Shown here: positions 42,168 to 52,069 of the stretch, one piece after another
Layout of the letters: the number at the start of each line of letters is the position of its first letter
How positions within the stretch are numbered: position 1 is the stretch's first letter
Origin: an uncultured Aquimarina sp.
GTDB lineage: Bacteria; Bacteroidota; Bacteroidia; Flavobacteriales; Flavobacteriaceae
DNA: 64,000 nt
Direction of reading: 5' to 3'
Assembly (NCBI GenBank): GCA_947498455.1
Contig: CANMKK010000008.1
Location: 1-64,000 of the forward strand
Made by a program: the position numbers and the translations under genes
The notes under the pieces: model-generated
Databases searched by the model: none
Told to the model about the DNA's origin: nothing
The model's input: the letters and a program-made list of their open reading frames with translations, nothing else

Positions 42168-43145
42168 ATGAAGAAAAAGCAAACAATGGAAGTGTTAGAA
42201 AATAAAACAGAACAGTTAAACGGTTCGACAATACAGTCAGGAAATAAAGCGATTCTTAATGTGAATCCTTTAGAGAGTGAAGCGATTTATATTTTTCGTG
42301 AGGTAGTATCTCAGTTCGAGAAACCAGTATTGCTTTTCTCTGGAGGAAAAGATTCAATCACTTTAGTTAGATTGGCACAAAAAGCTTTTTTTCCGGCTAA
42401 AATACCATTCCCATTATTACATATAGATACGGGACATAATTTTCCTGAAACGATAGAATTTAGAGATCGCTTGGCAGAGGAATTAGGAGTAGAATTGATT
42501 GTTCGTAATGTTCAGGATTCAATAGATCAAGGCAAGGTAATCGAAGAAAAAGGAAAGTATGCAAGTAGAAATAGTCTGCAAACGACTACCTTATTAGATG
42601 CCTTAGAAGAATTTAAGTTTGATGCAGCTATTGGTGGTGCTCGTAGAGATGAGGAAAAAGCAAGAGCTAAGGAGCGTATTTTTTCTGTAAGAGATGATTT
42701 TGGTCAGTGGGATGAAAAAAACCAAAGACCAGAGCTTTTTGATCACTTAAATGGAAAAATCGATTTAGGTCAGAATGTACGGGTTTTTCCTATAAGTAAC
42801 TGGACAGAATTGGATGTTTGGAGCTATATCGAAAAAGAAAATATCGAGATTCCTTCAATTTATTTTGCACATAAACGTAAGATATTTGTAAGAGACGGGA
42901 TGATCTGGTCGGCAGAAGATGATGTAGTATATAGAGAAGATGATGAAAAAGTAGAAGAAAGAATGGTACGTTTCCGTACTGTAGGAGATATGTCTTGTAC
43001 AGCAGCAGTGCTTTCCGATGCTGTAACTATTGATAAAGTAGTAGCAGAGATTAGAGAGTCTACAATTTCAGAAAGAGGTGCTCGTATCGATGATAAAAGA
43101 TCCGAAGCAGCAATGGAGAAACGTAAACAGCAAGGGTACTTTTAA
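42168..43145 (+). CDS. cysD: Sulfate adenylyltransferase subunit 2
   Basis: Small catalytic subunit that makes APS from ATP and sulfate with CysN. The PP-loop SGGKDSITL lies near residue 60, followed by LLHIDTGHNFPETIEFRD, AAIGGARRDEEKARAKERIFS and VFPISNWTELDVWSYI. Length is normal (325). An internal Met at 42186 (MEVLENKTEQ) is an equally possible start. It begins 3 bp after cysH, so they are cotranscribed. Confidence 0.96.
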   Translation: MKKKQTMEVLENKTEQLNGSTIQSGNKAILNVNPLESEAIYIFREVVSQFEKPVLLFSGGKDSITLVRLAQKAFFPAKIPFPLLHIDTGHNFPETIEFRDRLAEELGVELIVRNVQDSIDQGKVIEEKGKYASRNSLQTTTLLDALEEFKFDAAIGGARRDEEKARAKERIFSVRDDFGQWDEKNQRPELFDHLNGKIDLGQNVRVFPISNWTELDVWSYIEKENIEIPSIYFAHKRKIFVRDGMIWSAEDDVVYREDDEKVEERMVRFRTVGDMSCTAAVLSDAVTIDKVVAEIRESTISERGARIDDKRSEAAMEKRKQQGYF

Positions 43146-43292
43146 AAAGTAGTTAATGGTTGATCGTTGTTAGTGTCAATATTAACGAGCTGAGAAATAT
43201 AATAATAGAATATAATAATTGAGAATAGTTTTAGATGTTGATAAAGTGTAAAACGATCAACAAGCAACTATAAACTCTCAACCAACATAGAA

Positions 43293-44540
43293 ATGGACGT
43301 ATTAAAAATAGCAACAGCAGGAAGTGTAGATGATGGTAAAAGTACCTTAATTGGTCGTATTTTATATGATACTAAATCATTAACTACTGATAAATTAGAA
43401 GCTATTGAAGCTAGAAGTAAAGCTAATGGATTTGATTATTTAGATTTTTCTTTGGCTACTGATGGGTTAGTTGCAGAACGTGAGCAAGGAATTACAATTG
43501 ATGTAGCGCACATCTACTTTTCGACAAAAACTAAAAGTTACATTATAGCAGATACCCCAGGGCATATTGAGTATACAAGGAATATGGTTACTGGAGCATC
43601 AACATCTCAGGCTTCTATTATTTTGGTAGATGCCCGTAAAGGAGTAATAGAGCAAACATATCGTCACTTTTTTATCAATAATTTATTGAGAGTAAAAGAT
43701 GTAATTGTAGCCGTTAATAAAATGGATTTGGTTGATTTTTCTGAAGAGAAATATGAAGCTATTAAAAAAGATTTTGAAGCTTTAATTGCAAAAAGTGATT
43801 ATAAAGAACAAAATATAACCTTTATTCCGGTAAGTGCTTTACAAGGAGATAATGTTGTAGATAAGTCAGAAAAAACACCTTGGTATAACGGGCAGACATT
43901 ATTAGAGCATTTAGAAGAATTAGATGCTCAAGATGTATACGAAAAATCACAAGTGCGTTTTCCGATACAGACAGTGATTCGACCTAAGAAAGATGAATAC
44001 CATGATTTTAGAGGATATGCAGGAAAACTGTATGGAGGAGATATTTCTGTAGGAGATGAAGTGACAGTTTTACCATCGTTAACAACTTCTAAGGTAAAAG
44101 AAATATACTTTTTTGATCAAAAATTCGATACAGCAGGTAGAGGAAGTTCTTGTACAATCACATTAGAGGATGATGTAAATGTAAGTAGAGGTGATATGAT
44201 TGTAAAATCATCAGAAAAGCCAAGAGTAGAAAAACAACTAACAGCTACAGTATGTTGGATGGATAGTAAAGATTTGGTACCAGGAACAAATTATTTTATA
44301 CAAAGCGGTAGTAATAGGGTGCTTGCAAAAGTAAAAAGTATAAACGGTACTATTGCAACTGATTTTTCGGGAGATGATGTGTCTAAAAACTCATTAAGTT
44401 TAAACGAAATAGGAAAAGTCCAGATACAATTAAGTAAACCATTAGCTATTGACTCTTATAGTAAGAATAAAGCCTCAGGTTCATTTATTCTAATAGATTC
44501 ACAAACAAATAATACGGCTGGAGTAGGCTTTGTAGAATAA
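43293..44540 (+). CDS. cysN: Sulfate adenylyltransferase subunit 1 (GTPase)
   Basis: EF-Tu-like GTPase that drives APS synthesis. The P-loop GSVDDGKST is at 10-18, then EQGITIDVAHIYF, DTPGHIEYTRNM and NKMDLVDF. Domains 2 and 3 follow, ending near residue 415. No C-terminal APS kinase (CysC) is fused. It lies 147 bp after cysD in the same direction; the gap shows nothing recognisable. Confidence 0.96.
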   Translation: MDVLKIATAGSVDDGKSTLIGRILYDTKSLTTDKLEAIEARSKANGFDYLDFSLATDGLVAEREQGITIDVAHIYFSTKTKSYIIADTPGHIEYTRNMVTGASTSQASIILVDARKGVIEQTYRHFFINNLLRVKDVIVAVNKMDLVDFSEEKYEAIKKDFEALIAKSDYKEQNITFIPVSALQGDNVVDKSEKTPWYNGQTLLEHLEELDAQDVYEKSQVRFPIQTVIRPKKDEYHDFRGYAGKLYGGDISVGDEVTVLPSLTTSKVKEIYFFDQKFDTAGRGSSCTITLEDDVNVSRGDMIVKSSEKPRVEKQLTATVCWMDSKDLVPGTNYFIQSGSNRVLAKVKSINGTIATDFSGDDVSKNSLSLNEIGKVQIQLSKPLAIDSYSKNKASGSFILIDSQTNNTAGVGFVE

Positions 44541-44646
44541 AAAGTCATTCTAAATTAAACAGAATTAAATAGAAATAGTAGGCAGGCGATAGTAGTCACA
44601 AAAGTCATAATTACATCCTTTTTTAAGGAACGAAACACTAAAGAAA

Positions 44647-46737
44647 ATGCAAAGTTTTAGAACTGAAATAGAAAATCCGATTGTCGAAAATGATATTATA
44701 GAATTGGCTAATAAGATAGAGCTATTCCATAAAGGTAAGATCGATGAAGAAAAGTTTCGTAGTCTTCGTTTGGCGCGTGGAGTATATGGTCAGAGACAAG
44801 AAGGAGTACAGATGATCCGTATTAAATTACCATATGGTAAAGTGTTGAGCAATCAATTAAGACGGATTTGTGAAGTGTCGGATGAGTATTCTAGAGGACG
44901 TTTGCATATCACAACACGTCAGGATATTCAGATCCATTATGTTGATCTTAATAGAACTCCAGAGCTTTGGGCAGAGCTAGAAAGAGATGATGTAACTTTG
45001 AGAGAAGCATGTGGTAATACAGTTCGTAATGTTACAGCATCAGAAACGGCAGGGATTGATCCAAAAGAACCTTTTGATGTGTCTCCTTATGCAGATGCAT
45101 TGTTCCGTTTCTTTTTAAGAAATCCTATCTGTCAGGAAATGGGACGTAAATTCAAAGTTTCTTTTTCTGGAACCGATGAGGATACAGGATTATCTTATAT
45201 GCATGATTTAGGTTTTATAGCTAAAATCGAAAATGGAGTTAGAGGTTTTAAAGTAATGCTAGGAGGTGGATTAGGATCACAACCAAGACATGCAGATGAA
45301 TTCTATAGCTTTTTAGCGGCAGATAAAATAATTCCTTTGATGGAAGGAGTTTTGAGAATATTCGATCGTCATGGTGAGCGTAAAAGTAGAGCCAAAGCGA
45401 GAATGAAATTCTTAATAAAGGATATCGGTTTAGAGGTTTTTAAAGAATTAGTAGAAGCAGAACAAAGTGCAATTGTACATAAAACTGTTGCTATTGATGC
45501 AGATGCATATCAGCCTTCTGTTCCTGTGACTATTGAAGCTCCTAAGGTAGCTATTAAAGATCAAAAAACATATGATCTATGGAAAGCTACTAACGTGATT
45601 GCTCAAAAACAAGAAGGATATGTAGCAATCGGTATCAAAGTGTTATTAGGTGATTTTTATACAGATAAAGCTAGATTATTAGCAGATTTGGTACAGAAAT
45701 ATGCTGCAGGAGAAATTCGTTTGTCATTGCGTCAGAACATTTTAATACCATTTGTAAAAGAAGAATTAGTACCATTTTTCTATCAAGAATTAGAAAAATT
45801 AGGATTTGTAGATCCGGGGTATAATAAAGCAGTGGATATTACAGCATGCCCAGGGACAGATACATGTAACTTAGGTATAGCAAGTAGTACGGGTATTGCA
45901 GAAGAGTTAGAAAGAGTAATCAGAACTGAATATCCTCAATATCTTGAAAACGAAGATTTAATAATTAAGATTAGTGGATGTATGAATGCTTGTGGGCAAC
46001 ATAATATGGCAAATATTGGTTTCCAGGGGATGTCGGTTCGTACCAAAGATAAATTAGTGGCTCCTGCATTGCAAGTGTTACTAGGAGGAGGAAATTTGGG
46101 TGATGGTAATGGTCGTTTTGCTGATAAGGTTGTAAAAATACCAAGCAGAAGAGGGCCAGAAGCGTTAAGAAGAATCCTTAATGATTATGAGAAAAATGCA
46201 AACGGTAAGCTTTTTGTAGAATATTATGCAGAAAAAGGAGAAAAGTATTTTTATGATTTCCTTACAGACTTATCGAATGTAGAGAACTTAACTCAAGAAG
46301 ATTTTATCGATTGGGGAACAGAAGAAGAGTATGTGAAAGCGATTGGAGTAGGAGAGTGTGCCGGAGTGGTGATAGATTTAATAGCTACCTTGTTTTTAGA
46401 AAGTGAAGAGAAGATAGAAAACGCTAAAAAATCGTTAGAAAATGAAGTGTATTCTGATGCAGTGTATCATGCATATAGCTCTTTGGTAAACTCAGCAAAA
46501 GCATTGTTACTTGCAGAAAAGAAGAAAACCAATACACATGCAAGTATTATTTCACAATTTGATGAAGAATTTGTAGCAAGTGGAAAAATAAGCTTAGAAG
46601 GTACATTTGCAGATTTAATTTATCAATTGCAGAAAAATGCGCCGACTAAAGATTTTGCAATCGAATACATCAGCAGTGCTACACAATTTTTACAAAAAGT
46701 ACAGGAGTTTAGAGCTACGGAAATAGCAAAAGTATAG
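44647..46737 (+). CDS. Ferredoxin-type nitrite/sulfite reductase with C-terminal HEPN domain
   Basis: Six-electron reductase, almost certainly sulfite to sulfide given its position. Two NirA/CysI half-repeats are visible (RLHITTRQDIQIHYVDL near 95 and IRLSLRQNILIPF near 360). The siroheme/4Fe-4S cysteines are Cys401, Cys407, Cys445 and Cys449 (ACPGTDTC and SGCMNACGQH). After ~560 residues an added helical domain (about 575-690) with VYHAYSSLVNSAKALLLAE resembles HEPN. No flavoprotein CysJ is present; the ferredoxin and its reductase downstream probably supply electrons. Confidence 0.9.
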   Translation: MQSFRTEIENPIVENDIIELANKIELFHKGKIDEEKFRSLRLARGVYGQRQEGVQMIRIKLPYGKVLSNQLRRICEVSDEYSRGRLHITTRQDIQIHYVDLNRTPELWAELERDDVTLREACGNTVRNVTASETAGIDPKEPFDVSPYADALFRFFLRNPICQEMGRKFKVSFSGTDEDTGLSYMHDLGFIAKIENGVRGFKVMLGGGLGSQPRHADEFYSFLAADKIIPLMEGVLRIFDRHGERKSRAKARMKFLIKDIGLEVFKELVEAEQSAIVHKTVAIDADAYQPSVPVTIEAPKVAIKDQKTYDLWKATNVIAQKQEGYVAIGIKVLLGDFYTDKARLLADLVQKYAAGEIRLSLRQNILIPFVKEELVPFFYQELEKLGFVDPGYNKAVDITACPGTDTCNLGIASSTGIAEELERVIRTEYPQYLENEDLIIKISGCMNACGQHNMANIGFQGMSVRTKDKLVAPALQVLLGGGNLGDGNGRFADKVVKIPSRRGPEALRRILNDYEKNANGKLFVEYYAEKGEKYFYDFLTDLSNVENLTQEDFIDWGTEEEYVKAIGVGECAGVVIDLIATLFLESEEKIENAKKSLENEVYSDAVYHAYSSLVNSAKALLLAEKKKTNTHASIISQFDEEFVASGKISLEGTFADLIYQLQKNAPTKDFAIEYISSATQFLQKVQEFRATEIAKV

Positions 46738-46814
46738 TAAGGTAATTCTCTGAAATACCAAAACAATGATGTTATTGTAAGCTTAGTAATGAGTAGGTTA
46801 AGTGAAATAGTTAG

Positions 46815-46848
46815 TATCTTTGCTGCTCAGAATAAACGGAATATTCCG
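46815..46848 (+). promoter_or_regulatory. Promoter element and 12-bp palindrome before the siroheme gene
   Basis: TATCTTTG (46815-46822) fits the TAnnTTTG -7 consensus, and the perfect palindrome CGGAATATTCCG (46837-46848) lies 15 bp beyond it, at or just after the expected transcription start. This suggests an internal promoter with an operator for the siroheme/ferredoxin part of the cluster. Confidence 0.45.
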
Positions 46849-47004
46849 ACAATAAAAAGGGAACTACGTATAGTGTGAGAAGTTTGAGGTAATAATTGTT
46901 TGTAGCTATGAAGAGATTGCAACCAATGAGTTTTAAGTTTAACTTCAGTTTATATAGAAGTATACGAAGTAATATTATCTTGATAGTTCAGGATAGCTAT
47001 AAAG

Positions 47005-47607
47005 ATGGAAGAAAGAAATAATTTATATCCGATTTTTTTGAAGGTAAAAAACCTAGAAATCCTGATCGTAGGAGGAGGTAATGTTGCCGAAGAAAAACTC
47101 ACGTTCTTATTAAAATCAAGTCCGGATGCCAAAGTAACTTTAGTGTCACCAATGTATAGAGATGGTACTATAGCTTTAGCAAATAAATTCGGTGTTAAAA
47201 TGATAAAAAAAAAATATCACAAGCGTTTTCTTAAAAGAAAACATATTGTGATTGCTACGACAGATGTTCCTAAAGTTAATGAGCAGGTGTATAAAGACTG
47301 TAGGAAAAGAAGTAAGTTGGTCAATGTAGCTGATAATCCTCCATATTGTGATTTTTATATGGGTGGCGTTGTGACCAAAGGTAATGTGAAGGTGGCAATT
47401 TCGACGAATGGAAAGTCCCCAACCACGGCCAAAAGATTACGTCAATTTTTTGAAGAAGTAATTCCCGAAGATATTGATGATTTAGTAAAGAATTTAAACG
47501 AATACAGAAAAACAATTAAAGGTGATTTCGAAGAAAAAGTGGAAACACTAAATGAATTTACCAAAGGATTAATAGGAAAAAAGAAGTTGAAAAATGATCA
47601 AGACTGA
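47005..47607 (+). CDS. Precorrin-2 dehydrogenase/sirohydrochlorin ferrochelatase (Met8/CysG N-terminal type)
   Basis: Makes siroheme, the cofactor of the sulfite reductase upstream. The NAD-binding strand ILIVGGGNVAEEKL (about 18-31) is followed by IATTDVPKVNEQV, NVADNPPYCDFYMGGVVTKGNVKVAISTNGKSP, typical of Met8/SirC. At 200 aa it lacks the uroporphyrinogen methyltransferase domain of full CysG, and no cobA-like gene is next to it. It overlaps the ferredoxin reductase gene by 14 bp. Confidence 0.9.
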   Translation: MEERNNLYPIFLKVKNLEILIVGGGNVAEEKLTFLLKSSPDAKVTLVSPMYRDGTIALANKFGVKMIKKKYHKRFLKRKHIVIATTDVPKVNEQVYKDCRKRSKLVNVADNPPYCDFYMGGVVTKGNVKVAISTNGKSPTTAKRLRQFFEEVIPEDIDDLVKNLNEYRKTIKGDFEEKVETLNEFTKGLIGKKKLKNDQD

Positions 47608-48649
47608 TATTTTAATAATCGGAGCAGGCCCAACAGGATTATTTACTGTTTTTGAAGCAGGATTACTGAAGTTGAAAACACATCTTATCGATGCCTTACC
47701 ACAACCGGGAGGTCAATGTTCAGAAATTTATCCTAAAAAACCAATCTATGATATTCCTGGATTTCCAGAAATATTGGCAGGGGACTTAGTGGATAATTTA
47801 ATGGAGCAAATCAAACCTTTTAATCCTGGATTTACGTTAGGAGAAAGAGCAGAAACTATAGAGAAATTAGAAGATGATACTTTCTTGGTAACTACTAATA
47901 AAGGTACGCAGCATAATGCTCCTGTAGTTGCTATAGCAGGTGGATTAGGTTCTTTCGAGCCACGTAAACCACCTATTCCTAATATTGTTGATTTTGAAGA
48001 CAAAGGAGTAGCGTATATCATTCGCGATCCAGAAGTGTATAGAGATAAGAGGGTAGTGATAGCAGGAGGAGGAGATTCTGCATTAGATTGGACAATCTTT
48101 TTAGCAGATGTAGCTAGTGAAGTTACTTTGGTGCATAGAAGAAATGAGTTTAGAGGAGCATTAGACTCTGTAGAAAGAGTGGCTGAGTTAACTAAACTAG
48201 GTAAAGTGAAGTTGATCACAGAAGCAGAAGTAAAAGAGCTTAAAGGAGACGATCACGTGACTGCTGTTGGTATCAAACATAAGACAGAAGGTGACATCCA
48301 AGTGGATACTGATTATTTTATTCCGTTATTTGGATTATCACCAAAACTTGGGCCAATTGGAGATTGGGGATTAGAGATTGAGAAAAATGCAATCAAAGTT
48401 GATAATTCTTATGATTATCAAACTAATATCCCGGGTATCTATGCTATTGGAGATGTAAATACATATAGAGGAAAACTAAAATTAATCCTTTCTGGTTTTC
48501 ATGAAGCAGCGATTATGTGTCAAAGTGCTTATCAAAGAATCTTCCCAGATAAAAAGTATGTAATGAAGTATACTACAGTTGGTGGAGTAGAAGGATTTGA
48601 TGGTACCAAAAAAGAAGCGAAAAAAGAAGTGGTTAAAGCGATTAATTAA
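47594..48649 (+). CDS. Ferredoxin-NADP reductase (thioredoxin-reductase-like)
   Basis: FAD motif GAGPTGLFTVFEAGLL (about 8-23), PQPGGQCSEIYPKKPIYDIPGFP, the NADPH motif VVIAGGGDSALDW (about 152-164) and the C-terminal FAD motif GIYAIGDVNTY. No CxxC redox motif sits between, so it fits type-2 ferredoxin-NADP reductase rather than thioredoxin reductase. Length 351 is typical. It would pass electrons from NADPH to the ferredoxin encoded next, and on to sulfite reductase. Confidence 0.9.
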   Translation: MIKTDILIIGAGPTGLFTVFEAGLLKLKTHLIDALPQPGGQCSEIYPKKPIYDIPGFPEILAGDLVDNLMEQIKPFNPGFTLGERAETIEKLEDDTFLVTTNKGTQHNAPVVAIAGGLGSFEPRKPPIPNIVDFEDKGVAYIIRDPEVYRDKRVVIAGGGDSALDWTIFLADVASEVTLVHRRNEFRGALDSVERVAELTKLGKVKLITEAEVKELKGDDHVTAVGIKHKTEGDIQVDTDYFIPLFGLSPKLGPIGDWGLEIEKNAIKVDNSYDYQTNIPGIYAIGDVNTYRGKLKLILSGFHEAAIMCQSAYQRIFPDKKYVMKYTTVGGVEGFDGTKKEAKKEVVKAIN

Positions 48650-48672
48650 CTGCTAAAAATTTATAAATTTAT

Positions 48673-48706
48673 ACCTCATAGGTTGAAGAGCCTATGAGGT
48701 TTTTTA
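48673..48706 (+). terminator. Terminator between ferredoxin reductase and ferredoxin genes
   Basis: ACCTCATAGG (48673-48682) pairs with CCTATGAGGT (48691-48700), followed by TTTTTT. Full-strength termination here would mean the ferredoxin has its own promoter or depends on read-through. Confidence 0.85.
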
Positions 48707-48731
48707 AAATTACCGACAGAAATAAGAATAT

Positions 48732-49052
48732 ATGTCAGATGTTACCATAAAAATAAAAGATAGAGAAGGAGTTGTTCACGAGGTGCAAGCACCAACAGAT
48801 ATGGCAATGAATTTAATGGAAGTTTGTAAAGCTTATGAATTACCAGTAGAAGGAACCTGTGGTGGTATGGCAATGTGTGCTTCTTGCCAATGTTATATAA
48901 CTTCTGATCATCAATTACCAGAAATGGGACAAGATGAAGATATGATGTTAGCAGAGGCTTTTTATGTAGAAGATAATAGTAGATTAGGGTGTCAGATTCC
49001 TATTACCCAAGAATTAGATGGGTTAGAGGTTGAGTTGGCTCCGGAATCGTAA
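48732..49052 (+). CDS. 2Fe-2S ferredoxin (adrenodoxin type)
   Basis: The cluster-binding pattern is EGTCGGMAMCASCQCY (cysteines near 41, 47 and 50) with the fourth ligand in RLGCQIP (about 87). The chain is 106 aa, acidic and soluble. It follows the ferredoxin reductase gene by 82 bp and is the probable direct electron donor to the siroheme sulfite reductase. It has its own strong terminator. Confidence 0.93.
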   Translation: MSDVTIKIKDREGVVHEVQAPTDMAMNLMEVCKAYELPVEGTCGGMAMCASCQCYITSDHQLPEMGQDEDMMLAEAFYVEDNSRLGCQIPITQELDGLEVELAPES

Positions 49053-49115
49053 ATCGTTATATGAAATTAGAGTAGATTTAATGTCTAGATATTAAAAATG
49101 TAATATAACAAAAAT

Positions 49116-49159
49116 GAGTGCTATATAGATTGTGATTTTTCTATATAGCACTCGTTTTT
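49116..49159 (+). terminator. Terminator after the ferredoxin gene
   Basis: GAGTGCTATATAG (49116-49128) pairs perfectly with CTATATAGCACTC (49141-49153), followed by five Ts. Confidence 0.85.
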
Positions 49160-49219
49160 AATACATAGTTGCTAGTTTGTGATCATAATTCGAAAATAGG
49201 TTAATGATCTTTTAGCAAT

Positions 49220-49867
49220 TTATTGTATGGTTATTTCTATATGATACCAATTTTCGTTTTTTACAATACTGGCTGTAATAGTTGTAGTGTCATCTAAAAT
49301 GAGTGCGGTTGCGTTCTGACTAGAAATAAAAAGATTGCTTGGCTGTCCGGTTCTGGGGTTAATTAATTCAATTTGATGCTCGTCATTTACGGTATCTATT
49401 TTAACCTTATAATGTAATATTTTACTACTGTCTCCTTTAAAGTTATAAGTTATTTCATAATCTAATCCATTATTCTCAGATGTCTCATTGATCATGGTAA
49501 ATGTATGTTTTCCTGAAGGAATACTTTTGGAAGGGGTTTTAACCAAGTGCAAAACTCTAGAGGCATAATTAGAGTTATTTCTGTTAAGATTTAGGTCATA
49601 TCCAGAGTTATTACTAATCACGGTAGAGAGATATGTTTTATTTCTGTCCCATCCGGATTTATGCCAATTCAGCAAATCGATAGCCTCACTACGTTCGTCA
49701 AAATAATAATTACCACTGCGGTCTTCATGGAGTGCTCTTTCTTGTGTTGCTGTTGTGTTGTCTATACTAACTGTTTCGTTGAATTCTTCATTTTTTTCGC
49801 ATCCTACGAACATGGTAAGTGCAAAGGCAAAAATTGTATGTTTAATTAACTTGATTTTTGATGTCAT
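49220..49867 (-). CDS. Lipoprotein of unknown function (215 aa)
   Basis: The N terminus MTSKIKLIKHTIFAFALTMFVGC is a lipoprotein signal, followed by an acidic linker and a beta-rich domain with Asn-rich turns (LNLNRNNSNYASRVLHLV, GLDYEITYNFKGDSS). The family is not recognised. It sits alone between the ferredoxin terminator and a 1.2-kb gap. Confidence 0.6.
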   Translation of the reverse strand: MTSKIKLIKHTIFAFALTMFVGCEKNEEFNETVSIDNTTATQERALHEDRSGNYYFDERSEAIDLLNWHKSGWDRNKTYLSTVISNNSGYDLNLNRNNSNYASRVLHLVKTPSKSIPSGKHTFTMINETSENNGLDYEITYNFKGDSSKILHYKVKIDTVNDEHQIELINPRTGQPSNLFISSQNATALILDDTTTITASIVKNENWYHIEITIQ

Positions 49868-50810
49868 AATTTTAGATTTTAGGAGTTAAACAATAAATAT
49901 GTTATTGAATTTGAAGTAAATTTAGATGTTAAAGAGATATAGTTATACATAGAATGTATTAAGTGTATGTTTGATTGTATAAACGGTTAGTTTTATTGTA
50001 TAAACGGCTAATGATAGAAGTGTTATCGAACATTTCAAAACTTACTATGAGTGATTATATAAAATTTAAGTACTATTCTTTTATAATTTGATTCACAATT
50101 ATCCGAAAGTTTTTTGTAGTCATCTATTTATGAAATTAATATGTTACAAAACAGATTTTTAAAAACGTATAGGTAGGTGGCCTGTAAGAATTTATCTTTT
50201 TCAAGCATTTTAACCGGCTTTATGTATTGGAACTTCATGATGAGGCTTTCAAATGCAATAAAAACTAGTGTTTTCTTAGTTTTAGCATAGCAGTTTACTC
50301 TGAACCGAAGGACTATGGTTAAATTAAAAAAAAACAACAAAGCATTAGTTTTTGAAGCAATTGGAAGTTGTAATAGATTTTCTAATGCATAAAGCGGATT
50401 TAAGACATAATTCAATAGGTTTTGTAAATTGAATTACAAACTGATGTTCATTTTGTTTTGACTCTCGTCTCTAGTAGCGTGGTTGCAGAGCCAAGTCGAA
50501 GTATAGCGATCTTGATTCAAAAGTTTCAGATGCTAGTAATACCGTATAAATGATTGTGTGAATGGTTTCTAAATGCTGAAAATAATTTTAGATAATGCCA
50601 TAGTGTATTATTTACTGTAAAAACTAGAAATGTAATTTGTCTAATTCAAAATAATAAAGAAAGATCAGGTTGTTATTTTTAGATGTCATTTTTTTCTAAT
50701 TATAGATCTATAAAAGTGGTTAATAAACTTGCAAAACATATAGCTATGCCTTTTCTTTGCAGTCAAATTAAAAGTAACGGTAAAACGTTCAGTTCTTAAA
50801 CATTATAATT
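49868..50810. other. Long gap with an inverted fragment of the dispersed repeat
   Basis: No convincing gene. About 50488-50526 the plus strand reads GCCAAGTCGAAGTATAGCGATC, the reverse complement of the MITE-like core (ATCGATAGCGTTACTTCGGCTTAG at 30201-30224, approximately). A minus-strand ORF of 95 codons (50128-50415) is hydrophobic and lacks recognisable features. A promoter-like TTG-N20-TTTCTTTG ends at 50759, ahead of the riboswitch. Confidence 0.45.
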
Positions 50811-50912
50811 GTTATCAAGAAAGGCGGAGGGAATAGACCCGATGAAACCTTAGCAACCCTTTATCTGCTAAAGAAGGTGCTACATTCTATTCGTAATGGC
50901 GAAATAGATAAC
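50811..50912 (+). ncRNA. SAM-I (S-box) riboswitch upstream of metH
   Basis: The same core as the metY leader is present (AAAGGCGGAGGGAATAGACCC, GAAACCTTAGCAACCC, AAGGTGCTACATTC), closed by a perfect GTTATC/GATAAC P1 (50811-50816 with 50907-50912). It lies ~150 nt before the first metH gene. The downstream CTTTTCTTGATA (50945-50956) complements the 5' strand of P1/P2. Confidence 0.94.
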
Positions 50913-51064
50913 GAAAATTCATAGTTTACTATATTTTCTAATAACTTTTCTTGATACGTTTTTTGTTTAAAAAAAAGAAACAAAAACCATTATGATTGGT
51001 GAGTGTTTTTAGTAATAACGGTAATAGTTGAAGATATAAAATTCAAAATTGCGAAAATGAAGAT

Positions 51065-52066
51065 ATGAAGGACATATATAAAATATTGGAAGAGAGAATT
51101 CTTGTACTTGATGGAGCTATGGGAACAATGCTGCAAAGACATAAGTTTACTGAAGAAGATTTTCGTGGAGAACGTTTTAAGGACTGGCCAACTCCGGTAC
51201 AAGGAAATAATGATTTGCTGAGTATTACACAGCCAGAAGCCATAAAAGAAGTACATCGATTGTATTTTGCGGCCGGAGCAGATATTGTAGAAACGAATAC
51301 TTTTTCTGGTACTACAATAGCTATGGCAGATTATGAAATGGAAGAATTAGTGTATGAACTTAATTACCAATCTGCCAAAATAGCAAAAGAAGTAGCTAAT
51401 GAATTTACTAAAAAGGAACCTCATAAACCTCGTTTTGTAGCAGGATCAATTGGTCCTACAAACAGAACAGCAAGCATGTCTCCTGATGTAAATGATCCAG
51501 GATATCGAGCAGTAACTTTTAATGGATTAAAAATAGCATATAAACAACAAGTAGAGGCCCTGATAGATGGAGGATCAGATATTCTTTTGGTGGAGACTGT
51601 TTTTGATACGTTAAATGCCAAAGCAGCCTTATTTGCGATAGAAGAAGTAAAAGATGAAAAAGGGATAGATATACCAATAATGGTAAGTGGTACTATTACC
51701 GATGCTAGTGGTAGAACATTATCAGGCCAAACTGCAGAAGCATTTTTGATTTCTGTGGCTCATATTCCGATGTTGACAGTTGGATTTAATTGCGCGTTGG
51801 GTGCAAATCAACTGACACCACATTTAGAGGTTCTTGCGCAAAAAGCAGCATTTGGAGTATCTGCACATCCAAATGCAGGATTACCAAATGCATTTGGGGA
51901 GTATGATGAGACTCCAGAACAAATGGCATCTCAAATAAAAGAATACTTAGACAAAAGTTTAGTAAATATTATTGGAGGATGCTGTGGTACCACACCAGAA
52001 CATATTAAGGCAATAGCCGATATGGCAAAAGAATATAAACCAAGACGAGTAGAAGTAACTATATAG
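51065..52066 (+). CDS. metH: Homocysteine S-methyltransferase module of methionine synthase (MetH N-terminal part)
   Basis: This protein covers the homocysteine-binding barrel of Met[13 protein letters not shown] near the start, [34 protein letters not shown], and the zinc-site cysteines in VGFNCALG and [10 protein letters not shown] (about 305). At 333 aa it stops exactly where the pterin module begins in one-piece MetH. The partner gene starts 3 bp after its stop. Both stops and starts are clean, so this is a natural split rather than a broken gene. Confidence 0.93.
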   Translation: MKDIYKILEERILVLDGAMGTMLQRHKFTEEDFRGERFKDWPTPVQGNNDLLSITQPEAIKEVHRLYFAAGADIVETNTFSGTTIAMADYEMEELVYELNYQSAKIAKEVANEFTKKEPHKPRFVAGSIGPTNRTASMSPDVNDPGYRAVTFNGLKIAYKQQVEALIDGGSDILLVETVFDTLNAKAALFAIEEVKDEKGIDIPIMVSGTITDASGRTLSGQTAEAFLISVAHIPMLTVGFNCALGANQLTPHLEVLAQKAAFGVSAHPNAGLPNAFGEYDETPEQMASQIKEYLDKSLVNIIGGCCGTTPEHIKAIADMAKEYKPRRVEVTI

Positions 52067-52069
52067 AAT

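Noticed and set aside
47746-48219. 157-codon minus-strand ORF inside the ferredoxin reductase gene
   Set aside because: Antisense to conserved FAD- and NADPH-binding motifs; Ser/Pro/Leu-rich shadow.
50128-50415. 95-codon minus-strand ORF in the gap before the metH riboswitch
   Set aside because: Hydrophobic, AT-biased composition with no domain, signal peptide or partner gene. It lies among repeat fragments; a decayed gene is possible but a real CDS is not supported.
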